Notes: generated by a model from the sequence alone, not told the origin. DNA of 44,317 nucleotides from Candidatus Heimdallarchaeota archaeon (GCA_030607575.1 JAUWJS010000007.1:1-44317); one strand, 5' to 3'; numbered from the stretch's first letter, positions 1-8,855 are shown. Made by a program: numbers and translations.

Positions 1-44
1 ATATTAACTAAACATTCTTAAAATCTTATGTTGAACAAAAATCA

Positions 45-611
45 ATGACAGATATTTATCAAACAAAATCACCTTTTGAAGGAGAAAAAGTTAGATTAAG
101 ACCTCTAGAAAAAAGTGATTTAGATGATATTATGAAACACTGGAACACTTATGAATCGCGTGTCGGTTTAGGATTAGTTATTCCTATGTCTACCATGATG
201 GAGGAAGAATTCATTCAAAACTCTCATGAAAAAGCTAAATCAGGAAGAGGTTATAATTTCGCAATAGAAAAACTAGAAACTAAGGAATTCTTAGGTACAT
301 GTGGTATTGAAGAAATTCTGCAAGTAAATAGATCAGCTGTTATAGGTATTTCAATTCACAATTCAAAAAATCATGACAAAGGTTATGGCACAGACGCAAT
401 GATTTGCTTGCTTAAAGTTGGTTTTATGGTGTTGAATTTTCACAGATTAGAATTGATGGTAATGGATTACAATAGAAGAGCAATACATGTTTACAAGAAG
501 ATTGGTTTCAAAGAAATTGGTTTGAAAAGAGAAGCACATTTTCTTCAAGGAAAATATCATGATGTCTATATGATGGATATCTTAGCTAAGGAATTTGAAG
601 ATTTACATTAA
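45..611 (+). CDS. GNAT family N-acetyltransferase (RimJ/RimL-like)
   Basis: 188-residue protein of the size and layout of RimJ/RimL-type GNAT acetyltransferases, which move acetyl from acetyl-CoA to an amino group on a protein or small molecule. It opens with the typical 'GEKVRLRPLEKSDL' strand-helix. The acetyl-CoA loop region is 'NHDKGYGTDAM' near residues 108-118 (R/Q-x-x-G-x-G/A-like), followed by 'LNFHRLELMVMDYNRRAI' and 'YKKIGFKEIGLKREA', the usual last strands of the fold. The first ATG that opens this frame is at 45; an ATG at 28 is in another frame and stops at once. The MFS gene follows about 67 nt downstream. The substrate cannot be read from sequence. Confidence 0.85.
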   Translation: MTDIYQTKSPFEGEKVRLRPLEKSDLDDIMKHWNTYESRVGLGLVIPMSTMMEEEFIQNSHEKAKSGRGYNFAIEKLETKEFLGTCGIEEILQVNRSAVIGISIHNSKNHDKGYGTDAMICLLKVGFMVLNFHRLELMVMDYNRRAIHVYKKIGFKEIGLKREAHFLQGKYHDVYMMDILAKEFEDLH

Positions 612-678
612 ATTAGTTTTTTTCCTCGACCTATTGCACAAGTTTTTAATAAAGTGTGAAAACAAAAGTTTGTTTGCA

Positions 679-2151
679 ATGAATATTCTTTCTACAGAGA
701 ATAATAAGGAATCTAAGTCTCCTATTAAAGTCTGGGTTCTAGTTACAGCTACTGGATTAGGAGCTTTCTTAGCATCTTTAGACGGTACAATTGTCAATAT
801 CAGTCTAAAAACAATTAAAGATGATTTAGGTGTTTCACAAAATGCAATCCAATGGATTATCTTAAGTTATTTATTAACGATGATTGCTGTCACAACTATC
901 GCAGGAGATTTGGGAGATAGATTCTCAAATAAATTAATATTTCAAATAGGGATGGGAATTTTCACTTTAGCTTCTTTTCTCTGTTTCTTTGCTGGATCGT
1001 TGCTTGCATTAATTCTTTTCAGAGTGTTACAGGGTATTGGTGCTTCAGGATTAATAGCAAATGGTATGGCGCTTATTACTCGATTTACAACTCAAAAGAA
1101 ACGAGGGTTAGCAATTGGTTTAAACTCTTTAATTATTGCTATAGCTATATCTTTAGGGCCTATTTTAGGTGGAGCACTTACAACATTTTTAAGATGGGGG
1201 TGGATTTTCATGATTAATGTTCCTGTTGGGATAGCAGGATTATTTTGGGTTCAATATATTATACCTCCAACTCCTCCTTTGGAAACACAAAGAAGAAAAG
1301 CAGATATCTTGGGATCTACGTTTCTAGCCTTATTTCTCTTTTTAATGGTATTCAGCTTCAGCATTTTTGCTAGTGTTTTTGATAATACTCCTCTCTTTGG
1401 TAGCTCTACAGCAATATGGAGTGGAGTATGTCTCGGAATTAGTATCTTGTGTCTTATTGCATTTATTCTCTGGGAAAGAAAAACGGATAAACCATTGGTT
1501 GATCTTACTATGTTCAAGAATCGAAGATTCGCAATAGGTATATTCTCAGCAGTATTAGTTTACCTTGGTTTAGTGGTTATTATTTATCAACTACCTTTCT
1601 TTGCACAAGAGATTTTAGGTTTAACTCAGCTTCAAACGGGATTGTTAATCCTAGGAACTCCCATAGCTATGGCAACAACAGCTGTAATTTCAGGATATCT
1701 CTCAGAAAGGATTGATGCAAAAATTATAACAACCTTCGGAATAGGTTTAATGGCTCTTTCATTAATTTTGGGTGCTGTTTTCACAACTGATGTTATAGCA
1801 AACTGGGTTATTGTAATAATAGCAGTAATTATAGGTATTGCATTGGGTTCTTTTATTGCCCCTAATAACACATCAGTAATGTCAGCTTCACCAGAAAATA
1901 AATTAGGTGTTGCAAATGGTCTTCTCAGCTTATCTACTAATGTTGGATTTAGTTTAGGAACTGCATTGGCAACAGCTATTTTCGTATATAGTCAAAATTA
2001 CTTCCAAAGAAGAAATGGTGGAGACTTAGCTGATGTTGCTAATTATGTACCTGCAATGAAAGTTCTTTTTGCAGTTTTTGCAGTTTTCATGCTCTTTGCT
2101 ACAATATTCTCTTGGTTCAGAGGGCCAGATCCGTTTAAGAAGAAAGATTAA
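679..2151 (+). CDS. MFS drug/metabolite exporter, DHA2 (EmrB/QacA) type
   Basis: About 490 residues with roughly 14 hydrophobic segments, the count and length of the DHA2 (14-TM) drug:proton antiporters. TM1 carries the family signature 'LDGTIVNISLKTI', and 'GDLGDRFSNK' fits the loop 2-3 signature of MFS proteins. 'RVLQGIGASGLIANGMALI' matches motif C-like TM4-TM5 sequence. The frame is open from 595, inside the acetyltransferase gene, but ATG 679 places a short hydrophilic head before TM1 and avoids the overlap, so I prefer it. The stop overlaps the end of the convergent M42 gene by 4 nt. The substrate is unknown. Confidence 0.87.
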   Translation: MNILSTENNKESKSPIKVWVLVTATGLGAFLASLDGTIVNISLKTIKDDLGVSQNAIQWIILSYLLTMIAVTTIAGDLGDRFSNKLIFQIGMGIFTLASFLCFFAGSLLALILFRVLQGIGASGLIANGMALITRFTTQKKRGLAIGLNSLIIAIAISLGPILGGALTTFLRWGWIFMINVPVGIAGLFWVQYIIPPTPPLETQRRKADILGSTFLALFLFLMVFSFSIFASVFDNTPLFGSSTAIWSGVCLGISILCLIAFILWERKTDKPLVDLTMFKNRRFAIGIFSAVLVYLGLVVIIYQLPFFAQEILGLTQLQTGLLILGTPIAMATTAVISGYLSERIDAKIITTFGIGLMALSLILGAVFTTDVIANWVIVIIAVIIGIALGSFIAPNNTSVMSASPENKLGVANGLLSLSTNVGFSLGTALATAIFVYSQNYFQRRNGGDLADVANYVPAMKVLFAVFAVFMLFATIFSWFRGPDPFKKKD

Positions 2152-3206
2152 ATCTTACAAAAGTTTACAACAAGTTTTATTGTTTCTATGATATCATCGA
2201 CTTGGAGTAAACCTGCATTTGCATGAATATACCTACATGGTACAGAAATTACGCCTGAAGGAACACCTGATCTTGTTATAGATATGTTACCCGCATCTGT
2301 TCCTCCATATACTGGTTTCTTATATTGCCACGCTATTCCATCCATGTCTGCTGCAGTTTTAATTCTATCAAGAATCTTCTTAGGTACAATTAATGATCTA
2401 TCTGCTGCTGTTACAGCAGGTCCACTTCCTAGTTTTGTGATCATTTTTGCTGGAGGAACACCAGGAACATCGCTAGCAATAGTGTTCTCAAGAGCTAAAG
2501 CAATACTTGGTTCCAATGTAAAACCTGCTACTGTAGCTCCCCTACCTCCAACTTCTTCTTGCACTGCAAAAGTAATCATAAGTGTATGTGGGATTTCAAT
2601 ATCCTTTAGTTGTTCCAGCACCTGTAACAAAACATTACATGCAGTACGATCATCAAATGCTTTTCCAAGTAGAACATTGTTGTTTAGCTGTATACATTCG
2701 GTATAGAATGTTCCTACAGAACCTATATCTAAATCCATATCTCTAACTTCTTGATATGATTTACACCCTATATCTACAAACATTTCATTTATGGGTGGAA
2801 TTTTCTCTCTATCTTCTTGTCTGGTAATATGAGGTGGAGATGTCCCTACAACACCGATAATTCTCTTTCTTTCTGTTGTGTGAAACTGAATTAAAGATCC
2901 TAACATCAAGCGTTTGTCAATTCCCCCAAGTGTTTCAATAGTGATATATCCTTGATCATCAATATGTGAAATCATAAATCCTACCTCATCGACGTGCGCA
3001 TCAAGCATAATTCTTAATCCATTGGGGTCAGAACCTTCTTTGATTGCTAACACATTTCCGAGAGGATCAATCCAGGCTTTGTCTACTGCTAATTTTTCCA
3101 GTTTCACTAGAATGTAGTCAGTTACCTCAACTTCATGCCCAGGACACCCTATTAAATTGCTAAGTTCGATTTGGGTTTCGATGACTTTTTTTCTGTCAAC
3201 AGTCAT
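2148..3206 (-). CDS. M42 family metalloaminopeptidase
   Basis: 352 residues, the usual size for M42 (FrvX / tetrahedral aminopeptidase, TET) peptidases, cytosolic di-metal exopeptidases that form large dodecameric shells. Metal and catalytic motifs appear in the expected order: 'LDAHVDEVGFMI' (first His ligand), 'AFDDRTACN' (bridging Asp), 'VQEEVGGRGA' (catalytic Glu and ligand Glu), 'ALENTIASD' (acidic ligand), and 'YIHANAG' near the C-terminus (last His). These support an active enzyme that trims N-terminal residues from peptides. It is convergent with the MFS gene. Which residue type it prefers (Glu/Asp, Leu, Lys) cannot be read safely. Confidence 0.93.
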   Translation of the reverse strand: MTVDRKKVIETQIELSNLIGCPGHEVEVTDYILVKLEKLAVDKAWIDPLGNVLAIKEGSDPNGLRIMLDAHVDEVGFMISHIDDQGYITIETLGGIDKRLMLGSLIQFHTTERKRIIGVVGTSPPHITRQEDREKIPPINEMFVDIGCKSYQEVRDMDLDIGSVGTFYTECIQLNNNVLLGKAFDDRTACNVLLQVLEQLKDIEIPHTLMITFAVQEEVGGRGATVAGFTLEPSIALALENTIASDVPGVPPAKMITKLGSGPAVTAADRSLIVPKKILDRIKTAADMDGIAWQYKKPVYGGTDAGNISITRSGVPSGVISVPCRYIHANAGLLQVDDIIETIKLVVNFCKI

Positions 3207-3300
3207 TGTATCTCAAATTTATTGATTTTTACAATTTCTTAAGATTTTCTCTTTGAAATGAACTTCTTTTTCCCATCTATGAAAATTTGATATGTAGTAA

Positions 3301-3311
3301 TATTTATTTAA
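3301..3311 (+). promoter_or_regulatory. TATA-like box for etfB
   Basis: The run TATTTATTTAA ends 27 nt before the ATG at 3339, the spacing expected for an archaeal box A serving a nearly leaderless transcript. It would drive the etf/fix cluster. No clear BRE was judged. Confidence 0.5.
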
Positions 3312-3338
3312 CATCTTTATTCAATTTTGTTGAATATT

Positions 3339-4139
3339 ATGAAGATTATTGTGTTTATAGAACAAATAGTAAGCACACAGGTTAAGCTTAAAGGAGTGGA
3401 TTATTTTGATTCCTCACGCGTTAGTGAAGATGATTTAGTGATTAACCCTTCAAGTAAAAACGCTCTGGAAGGAGCTCTAAAGCTTAAAGATCAGCTTGGA
3501 GCAGAAGTTACTGCTGTGTGTGTGAGAGGTTTAAAACCCAACAAAGCTTTGAGAGAAGCTATAGCAATGGGTTGTACTGACGCTATCGAGATAGCAGATG
3601 AAACCATCTACACTGATGACCCTCTTCTGTTAGCTAAAATCTATGTTGAAACATTAGGACAAATAGGAGAATTTGATTTAGTCTTTCTAGGAGTTGAAGA
3701 ACAATCAACTGGTTCCTACGCAATTGGAGCTATGTTATCTGAGAAGCTTGGTTTACCAAGTGTTCTCTATGCTGAAGAAATTGAAGTTATAGACTCAGGT
3801 TACAAGGTTGGACATGTTCTAGAAGGTGGTAGAAAGATTGTCGCTATGCCAAGTAAAGGAGTTATTAGTTGTAGTGATAGTCAATATTTTACTCCAAGAT
3901 ATACATCCATGAGAGGTATTCTAACTGCTAAAAGGGCTGAAATTCCAAAATGGACAGCTGCTGATTTAGGGCTTAGTTCAAGTGTTGTTGGAAAAGAAGC
4001 AGCTTCTTTAATTGAAGTTTCATTCTCTAATATTGTTCTTGAGAAAGAAAGTTACATAATCAAAGAAGGAGAACCTGAGGAAAAAGTTGAAAATCTTCTA
4101 GCGAAGCTGAAAGAAGATGAGATAAAATTAGGGGCGTGA
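3339..4139 (+). CDS. etfB: Electron transfer flavoprotein beta subunit (EtfB/FixA)
   Basis: 266 residues from ATG 3339; TTG 3327 in the same frame would add four residues, but the ATG gives the usual N-terminus 'MKIIVFIEQI'. Family features: 'NPSSKNALEGALKLKDQLGAEVTAVCVRG', read here in two pieces, and 'PRYTSMRGILTAKRAEIPKW' late in the protein. EtfB binds the adenylate (AMP, or a second FAD in bifurcating forms) and pairs with EtfA. The loop that in most EtfB reads like 'DGDTAQVGP' is instead 'EQSTGSYAIGA', so nucleotide contacts may differ. First gene of the etfB-etfA-unknown-fixC-fixX cluster; its stop overlaps the possible GTG start of etfA. Confidence 0.93.
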   Translation: MKIIVFIEQIVSTQVKLKGVDYFDSSRVSEDDLVINPSSKNALEGALKLKDQLGAEVTAVCVRGLKPNKALREAIAMGCTDAIEIADETIYTDDPLLLAKIYVETLGQIGEFDLVFLGVEEQSTGSYAIGAMLSEKLGLPSVLYAEEIEVIDSGYKVGHVLEGGRKIVAMPSKGVISCSDSQYFTPRYTSMRGILTAKRAEIPKWTAADLGLSSSVVGKEAASLIEVSFSNIVLEKESYIIKEGEPEEKVENLLAKLKEDEIKLGA

Positions 4140-4141
4140 TT

Positions 4142-5104
4142 ATGGTGAAAACATTAGTTTTTGGTCAAGTTAGAGAAGATATTATCGAGGAAAACACTCT
4201 TGGAGTCTTAAACAAATTAACAGAGATTTCTGGAATCAGTGAAGTTATAGTTGCCTTATTCGGTCATCAGATTAAAGATGAATGGATTTCTGAACTTGGA
4301 AAGCATGGTGCTTCAAGAGTTGTTTCTGTAAAAGCTCCTGAACTAGAAGTCTATCTGAGTAGACCTTACGTTAAAGCAATGCTAGAGGTTATTGAAAAGA
4401 CTGAACCTAAGTTAGTTATCGCTGCAGGAACTGTATATGGAGAGGATTTAATTCCAAGACTTGCAGTTCATCATGGAGTTTCTTGTGCTCAACGTATCAA
4501 TGATATTACAATAGTTGGGGATGAACTACACTTCCATACTCCGGTTAGAGATGATCAAGCAATGAAAGTTACCAGAATTGAAGGAGCTATTAAGTTCGCA
4601 ACTTCTAGATCAGGTGCTTTCTTTGTGAACGAAAATCCAACTGGTGGTTCACCAAATGTTGAATCTTTTGATGTTTCTTTCAGTGAAGAAGATATGCTTG
4701 TAAAACATATAGAAATCAAGAAGGCTGAGAGAACTGTTAATTTGAAAGATGCAAAGGTTATCGTTGCAGGTGGAAGAGGAGTTGGTGGAAAGGAACAATT
4801 CCAGATTATTAGAGAACTTGCTGAGATTTTGGGTGGTGAAATAGGAGCAACTCGAGCATGTACAGATGTTCATTGGATTGAAGAGACATATGAGATTGGA
4901 CAAACAGGACAATCAGTTTCACCAGATATCTATATTGCTGCAGGCATAAGTGGAGCTCCACAACATGTTAGTGGTATCAAAGCAAAAACTCTGATAGCGA
5001 TAAACACTGATGAAGGAGCTGCAATCTTTAACTTTGCTGATTATGGTATTGTTGGAGATCTTCATGTAATCCTTCCAATCCTTAAGCAAAAGCTTCAAGG
5101 ATAA
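4142..5104 (+). CDS. etfA: Electron transfer flavoprotein alpha subunit (EtfA/FixB)
   Basis: About 320 residues. The C-terminal FAD domain is clear: 'VAGGRGVGGKEQF', 'GATRACTDVHWI', 'GQTGQSVSPDIYIAAGISG' and 'ADYGIVGDLHVILP' are the classic EtfA motifs that hold FAD. The N-terminal half has the Rossmann-like fold shared with EtfB. Two starts are possible: GTG 4136, overlapping the etfB stop (TGA at 4137-4139), or ATG 4142; I list the ATG. Together with EtfB it forms a soluble electron carrier that accepts electrons from dehydrogenases and passes them to the FixC/FixX quinone-side module encoded downstream. A T-rich stretch follows the stop. Confidence 0.95.
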   Translation: MVKTLVFGQVREDIIEENTLGVLNKLTEISGISEVIVALFGHQIKDEWISELGKHGASRVVSVKAPELEVYLSRPYVKAMLEVIEKTEPKLVIAAGTVYGEDLIPRLAVHHGVSCAQRINDITIVGDELHFHTPVRDDQAMKVTRIEGAIKFATSRSGAFFVNENPTGGSPNVESFDVSFSEEDMLVKHIEIKKAERTVNLKDAKVIVAGGRGVGGKEQFQIIRELAEILGGEIGATRACTDVHWIEETYEIGQTGQSVSPDIYIAAGISGAPQHVSGIKAKTLIAINTDEGAAIFNFADYGIVGDLHVILPILKQKLQG

Positions 5105-5105
5105 T

Positions 5106-5119
5106 CTTTTTTTCTTTTT
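5106..5119 (+). terminator. T-rich stretch after etfA
   Basis: A run of T broken by a single C directly after the etfA stop resembles an archaeal intrinsic terminator (oligo-T without a hairpin). A new TATA-like box follows within about 10 nt, so the downstream gene may have its own transcript. Confidence 0.35.
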
Positions 5120-5127
5120 AAACAAAC

Positions 5128-5135
5128 TTTAAATA
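5128..5135 (+). promoter_or_regulatory. TATA-like box before the gene at 5157
   Basis: TTTAAATA lies about 22-29 nt before the GTG at 5157, fitting a leaderless start there rather than at GTG 5145, which would fall upstream of the expected transcription start. Confidence 0.45.
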
Positions 5136-5156
5136 AAAAATCGAGTGGTTATTATC

Positions 5157-5843
5157 GTGAAAAGCTTATTCAGAAATGAGCGAATAAATGAACTGAAAAA
5201 CAATAGAGCTCCTATTAAGATTTTTGAAACAGCTAAGATAGTACTACATCTTATCGCAGAAGAATCTTCAACTATAGATAAAAACTACAATATAGAAATA
5301 ATCTCACGAAATCCAAAGTATCTGAAACCTATCAAATATCTAGGGATGGAAATAAGCCACACATTCGATGGTTTTCTTACATATACCACTGATTTATCTG
5401 GAGGAGCAAGATCCTATGCCCATTTATATCGAAGAGGAATAATAGAAGCTGTAGAAGGAAGTCTACTCAAACCAATTGTAGAGAAAAAAGAGATTCCCAG
5501 TATAGATTTTGAGAAGGAAATAATTACAGCAATTCCAGATTATGTAGAAGTTTTCAAACGAATAGATGTTAAACCACCTTTTAGTATGTATCTTTCTCTT
5601 GTTGGCGTTGAAGGTTATTTAATGAAATTGAATAAAGAGATACTGGGAGCCATTCCAACGTCTATACAAGATAATGTAATAAAACTAGATGAAATTTACA
5701 TTGAAAATTATGCGGAAATAGAAGATGTTCCTAGGATAACCAAAACTTGGTTTGATGACATTTGGAATGCTTGTGGTATGTTCAAATCCTTCAACTATGA
5801 TGAAAATGGAAATTGGGGATATGGCTTAAATTCGTCTGAATAG
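5157..5843 (+). CDS. Uncharacterised protein inside the etf/fix cluster
   Basis: About 228 residues from GTG 5157 (GTG 5145 also possible). No domain is recognised with confidence. It is soluble, with no membrane segments and no Cys pairs. The middle contains 'SGGARSYAHLYRRGIIEAVE'. The end, 'TKTWFDDIWNACGMFKSFNY' followed by 'DENGNWGYG', reminds me of the C-terminal part of AlbA_2/Schlafen-type ATP-binding proteins of bacteria, but this is a weak memory-based resemblance and the N-terminal AlbA core is not obvious. It sits between etfA and fixC, both on the same strand, with TATA-like boxes before it and after it, so it may be a separate transcription unit and not part of the electron-transfer complex. 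Confidence 0.8.
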   Translation: MKSLFRNERINELKNNRAPIKIFETAKIVLHLIAEESSTIDKNYNIEIISRNPKYLKPIKYLGMEISHTFDGFLTYTTDLSGGARSYAHLYRRGIIEAVEGSLLKPIVEKKEIPSIDFEKEIITAIPDYVEVFKRIDVKPPFSMYLSLVGVEGYLMKLNKEILGAIPTSIQDNVIKLDEIYIENYAEIEDVPRITKTWFDDIWNACGMFKSFNYDENGNWGYGLNSSE

Positions 5844-5866
5844 TACGAATTTGACAAGTAGCATAG

Positions 5867-5876
5867 TTTATAAATA
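5867..5876 (+). promoter_or_regulatory. TATA-like box for fixC
   Basis: TTTATAAATA is centred about 27 nt before the fixC ATG at 5899, the distance expected for a leaderless archaeal transcript. Confidence 0.5.
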
Positions 5877-5898
5877 AATAATTTGAAATCAAACCATA

Positions 5899-7194
5899 AT
5901 GTCAGAAGAATTTGATTTTGATGTAGCTATAGTAGGTGCAGGACCTGCTGGTATTTCAGCAGCTTTAACACTTGCTAAAGCTGGTATCGAAACAGTTGTT
6001 TTAGAAAGAGGACAATATTCTGGTGCAAAAAATGTTAGTGGTGCAGCTTTATATGGTCCTATCCTGAATGAATTAATCCCAAATTACTGGGAAGATGAGA
6101 ATTCATTTGAAAGATATCTTACAACCAAAAAAATAACTCTACTTTCTGAGTCTAAAAGTGTTACAATTGATGCAGATCTTAGGAATTTCAATCAAGTTCC
6201 ATACAATGGTGTGACAGTTATAAGACCCAAGTTTGACCGATGGTTAGCTGACAAAGCAGAAGAAGCAGGGGCTATGATATTACCAGATACAATGGTAGAA
6301 GACTTAGTGTGGAAGGATAAACAGATCATTGGTGTAAAATCAGGAGAGGAAGTTCTCAAAGCAAAGCTAGTAATTATTGCAGAAGGTGCAAATAGTATAC
6401 TGGTGGAAAAAGCAAAACTAGCTAAAAAGCCAAAACCCCGTCATTTTGCTCTTGGTATGAAAGAGACCTATAAACTACCTAAGAAGAAAATGGAAGAGAG
6501 ATTTCATTTAGATGATAAAGAAGGTTTAAGCAATGAAATTTTAGGGTATTCAAAAGGTATTCCTGGTGGTGGTTTCTACTATACAAATCAGGATACAGTT
6601 TCTTTCGGACTCATACTTAATATGGGTGTTTTAACCAAGAAAAAACTGAAAGCACCTGAAGTTTTTGAGGAATTCAAAGAACATTCTTATATTAAAAAAC
6701 TGCTCAAAGATGCCGAAATGATAGAATATTCTGCTCATATCATTCCAGAGGGTGGTTTCAAGCACATGCCTAAATTATATGGTAATGGTGTTTTAGTCGT
6801 CGGTGATGCAGCAGGTATGGTTCTGAATGCAGGTTTGTATATAGAAGGGATAAATTTCGCCTTAGAATCAGGTAAAATAGCTGGAGAAGCAGCAATAGAA
6901 ATATTACAAACAAACAATTATACCAAAAAGCAAACTAGATTATACAAGAAGAAACTTAAAGAGAGCTTTGCTTACAAAGACCTTAAAACATTCAAAAGAG
7001 CTTCACATTTTCTAGAAAATAAAATGATGTTTACTTATGTTCCTGACTTATTAACAGGATTGTTCGAAAAACTATTACGAAATAATGGATATCCGAGGAA
7101 AAGAATAGTTACTTCAGCCATAGGATATGTTTTCAAGAAAGGAAAATTGTTTGGATTATTAAAACTTCTAATAGGAGCGGTGAGATCATTATGA
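5899..7194 (+). CDS. fixC: FAD-dependent ETF:quinone oxidoreductase-like protein (FixC)
   Basis: 431 residues. The N-terminal dinucleotide fold is 'VAIVGAGPAGISAALTLAKA' with an acidic end of strand two ('VVLERG'). 'GAKNVSGAALYG' and the C-terminal FAD motif 'VVGDAAGMVLNAGLYIEGIN' are typical of FixC/ETF-QO; the wider family also holds geranylgeranyl reductases, but the neighbours favour FixC. It is expected to take electrons from EtfAB and pass them, with FixX, to a membrane quinone. The stop overlaps the fixX start in an ATGA (7191-7194), indicating translational coupling. It lacks the fused ferredoxin domain of mitochondrial ETF-QO, which is here encoded separately by fixX. Confidence 0.92.
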   Translation: MSEEFDFDVAIVGAGPAGISAALTLAKAGIETVVLERGQYSGAKNVSGAALYGPILNELIPNYWEDENSFERYLTTKKITLLSESKSVTIDADLRNFNQVPYNGVTVIRPKFDRWLADKAEEAGAMILPDTMVEDLVWKDKQIIGVKSGEEVLKAKLVIIAEGANSILVEKAKLAKKPKPRHFALGMKETYKLPKKKMEERFHLDDKEGLSNEILGYSKGIPGGGFYYTNQDTVSFGLILNMGVLTKKKLKAPEVFEEFKEHSYIKKLLKDAEMIEYSAHIIPEGGFKHMPKLYGNGVLVVGDAAGMVLNAGLYIEGINFALESGKIAGEAAIEILQTNNYTKKQTRLYKKKLKESFAYKDLKTFKRASHFLENKMMFTYVPDLLTGLFEKLLRNNGYPRKRIVTSAIGYVFKKGKLFGLLKLLIGAVRSL

Positions 7195-7502
7195 GCAAAT
7201 CAAACAAACCCAAAACACTAGAGGAAAAACTAGATCTAACAAAAATTACAACCGATCACAATTATGCACATATTGAGATAAATCCAGAAATCTGTAAAGC
7301 AAAGTGTACAACTTATGATTGTGTTTATGGTTGCCCCGCAGATTGTTACAAATTTATAGAAGGAGAGGAAGCAGAAGGACCTGTTGTCTTCGATTATGTT
7401 GCGTGTTTGGAGTGTGGGACATGTCGTCTTGTTTGTCCTCATGGTAGTGTTGACTGGAAATATCCAAAGGGCGGATTTGGTGTAGAATTCAAACACAGCT
7501 GA
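7191..7502 (+). CDS. fixX: Ferredoxin-like protein FixX
   Basis: 103 residues, the FixX size. The C-terminal half has C72-x2-C75-x2-C78-x3-C82-P, a full [4Fe-4S] motif, followed by 'SVDWKYPKGGFGVEF', the diagnostic FixX/ETF-QO tail. An N-terminal set C35, C39, C44, C48-P and C52 holds five further Cys, more than I expect in many FixX proteins, so a second cluster is conceivable. It should form the iron-sulfur part of the FixC-FixX quinone oxidoreductase. It overlaps fixC by 4 nt. Confidence 0.92.
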   Translation: MSKSNKPKTLEEKLDLTKITTDHNYAHIEINPEICKAKCTTYDCVYGCPADCYKFIEGEEAEGPVVFDYVACLECGTCRLVCPHGSVDWKYPKGGFGVEFKHS

Positions 7503-7528
7503 ATTTATCCAATTTCCTCATTTTCTCC

Positions 7529-7538
7529 TTTAAATATT
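7529..7538 (+). promoter_or_regulatory. TATA-like box before the radical SAM gene
   Basis: TTTAAATATT lies about 42-51 nt before ATG 7580. A GTG at 7544 would sit upstream of the predicted transcription start (near 7560), which argues for ATG 7580. Confidence 0.4.
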
Positions 7539-7579
7539 CAAATGTGGTTATTTTCTTAGTAATTCCATGGTTCATTGGT

Positions 7580-8854
7580 ATGATTATTGAGAAATATCAA
7601 GCTAAATCACTTATCCGGACATCAAAGAGAAGTCCTCACCATATTCATTTGAATATTTATCAAGGATGCTTTCACAATTGTTGTTATTGTGATGGGAAAT
7701 CTGATGAATATTTTATGCATGATGATTATAGCAATAAGATTAGAGCTAAGATTAATGCACCAGAATTACTTGAAGAATATCTGATTAACAAAGGTTTTCT
7801 ACCAATCAATAGAGAAAAAACAAATACTCTTCTAGATTTCGTTCCTCAATCAAAGAGAAAAAAAATGGCAAGTGATAATCCAAGATTCATCATCAATATT
7901 TTTGGGAATATTTGCGATGTTTATCAACCTGCTGAAGCAGAATTAGAAATAACCAGAGATGTGCTTCAGGTAGCTTATGATTATGGTTTCCCAGTTAGAA
8001 TATTAACTAAAAATACTCTAGTCCTACGAGATATTGATTTGATAAAGAAAATCAATCAGGACACATTTGCAAGGGTCGCATTTACGGTCACTCTCTCTAA
8101 CCCACAAGACCAACTTATTTTTGAACCCAATGCAAGTTCAACAAGTGAAAGGCTATTAGCACTCAAAAAATTTAGAGAAGAAGGAATTTCTGCGGGAGGT
8201 TATATAACCCCTGTAATTCCATGGATAGGAGATACAGAGACAAATCTTGTTGAGCTTTTTCAGCAATTGAAAGATGCTAAAGCAGAATTTGTCATAACTG
8301 GAGGATTAACATTAAAACCTGGAAGAAACAAAGAAGATTTCCTGAAAATAATTGATGAGCATTATCCAGATTTATTGGTTCTATATAATGAGCTGTACAG
8401 AAATAACTCTATTTATGGCCAACCAGATATGGAAATATGGGACAAATACAAATTACAAAATCCAATAAAACTAGGCTATCAAATGAGTAAGGAATATGGT
8501 TTAAATTTCTTTGAACCGCGTTATATTCCAGAAGGGACATTAAGGACAAATCTTGAAATGGCAACTATTCTATCTAGGATAGCTTTTCTCATGGGGGAGA
8601 TTTATGAAGAATCTTGGCAAAAAGCATACGAAATACGGGAAGCAGCTATTGAATTGGAAAATAATCCATCAGACATTAGTCTGAAGAAATTTGAGGAAAT
8701 CCTAACACTGCCTTATGAAAAACATGTTTTTCGACACATAATTGAAATGCTTCAAACAGGAAAAAGTAGTTATCTAAGAAAAAAAGAAGATAATTCTCAG
8801 CTTTTTTTAAAAAAAGATGATTTTTTTTCTAAAAACTCCTCTACCTTGCGATAA
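7580..8854 (+). CDS. Radical SAM protein, spore-photolyase-like (COG1533 type)
   Basis: About 424 residues from ATG 7580; the frame is open from GTG 7544, but the upstream TATA-like box favours the ATG. The radical SAM cluster motif is 'YQGCFHNCCYCDG' (CX3CX2C) near residue 28. 'NIFGNICDVYQPAEAELEIT', 'VRILTKNT' and 'GYITPVIPWIGDTE' fit the SplB/COG1533 branch, whose members include spore photoproduct lyase and many uncharacterised enzymes. It should bind [4Fe-4S] and SAM and make a 5'-deoxyadenosyl radical. The substrate is unknown; no sporulation genes are present. The C-terminus is Lys-rich. Confidence 0.85.
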   Translation: MIIEKYQAKSLIRTSKRSPHHIHLNIYQGCFHNCCYCDGKSDEYFMHDDYSNKIRAKINAPELLEEYLINKGFLPINREKTNTLLDFVPQSKRKKMASDNPRFIINIFGNICDVYQPAEAELEITRDVLQVAYDYGFPVRILTKNTLVLRDIDLIKKINQDTFARVAFTVTLSNPQDQLIFEPNASSTSERLLALKKFREEGISAGGYITPVIPWIGDTETNLVELFQQLKDAKAEFVITGGLTLKPGRNKEDFLKIIDEHYPDLLVLYNELYRNNSIYGQPDMEIWDKYKLQNPIKLGYQMSKEYGLNFFEPRYIPEGTLRTNLEMATILSRIAFLMGEIYEESWQKAYEIREAAIELENNPSDISLKKFEEILTLPYEKHVFRHIIEMLQTGKSSYLRKKEDNSQLFLKKDDFFSKNSSTLR

Positions 8855-8855
8855 A

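Noticed and set aside
2284-2706. 140-codon plus-strand frame
   Set aside because: Fully antisense to the M42 peptidase gene, which has all its metal motifs; a shadow frame.
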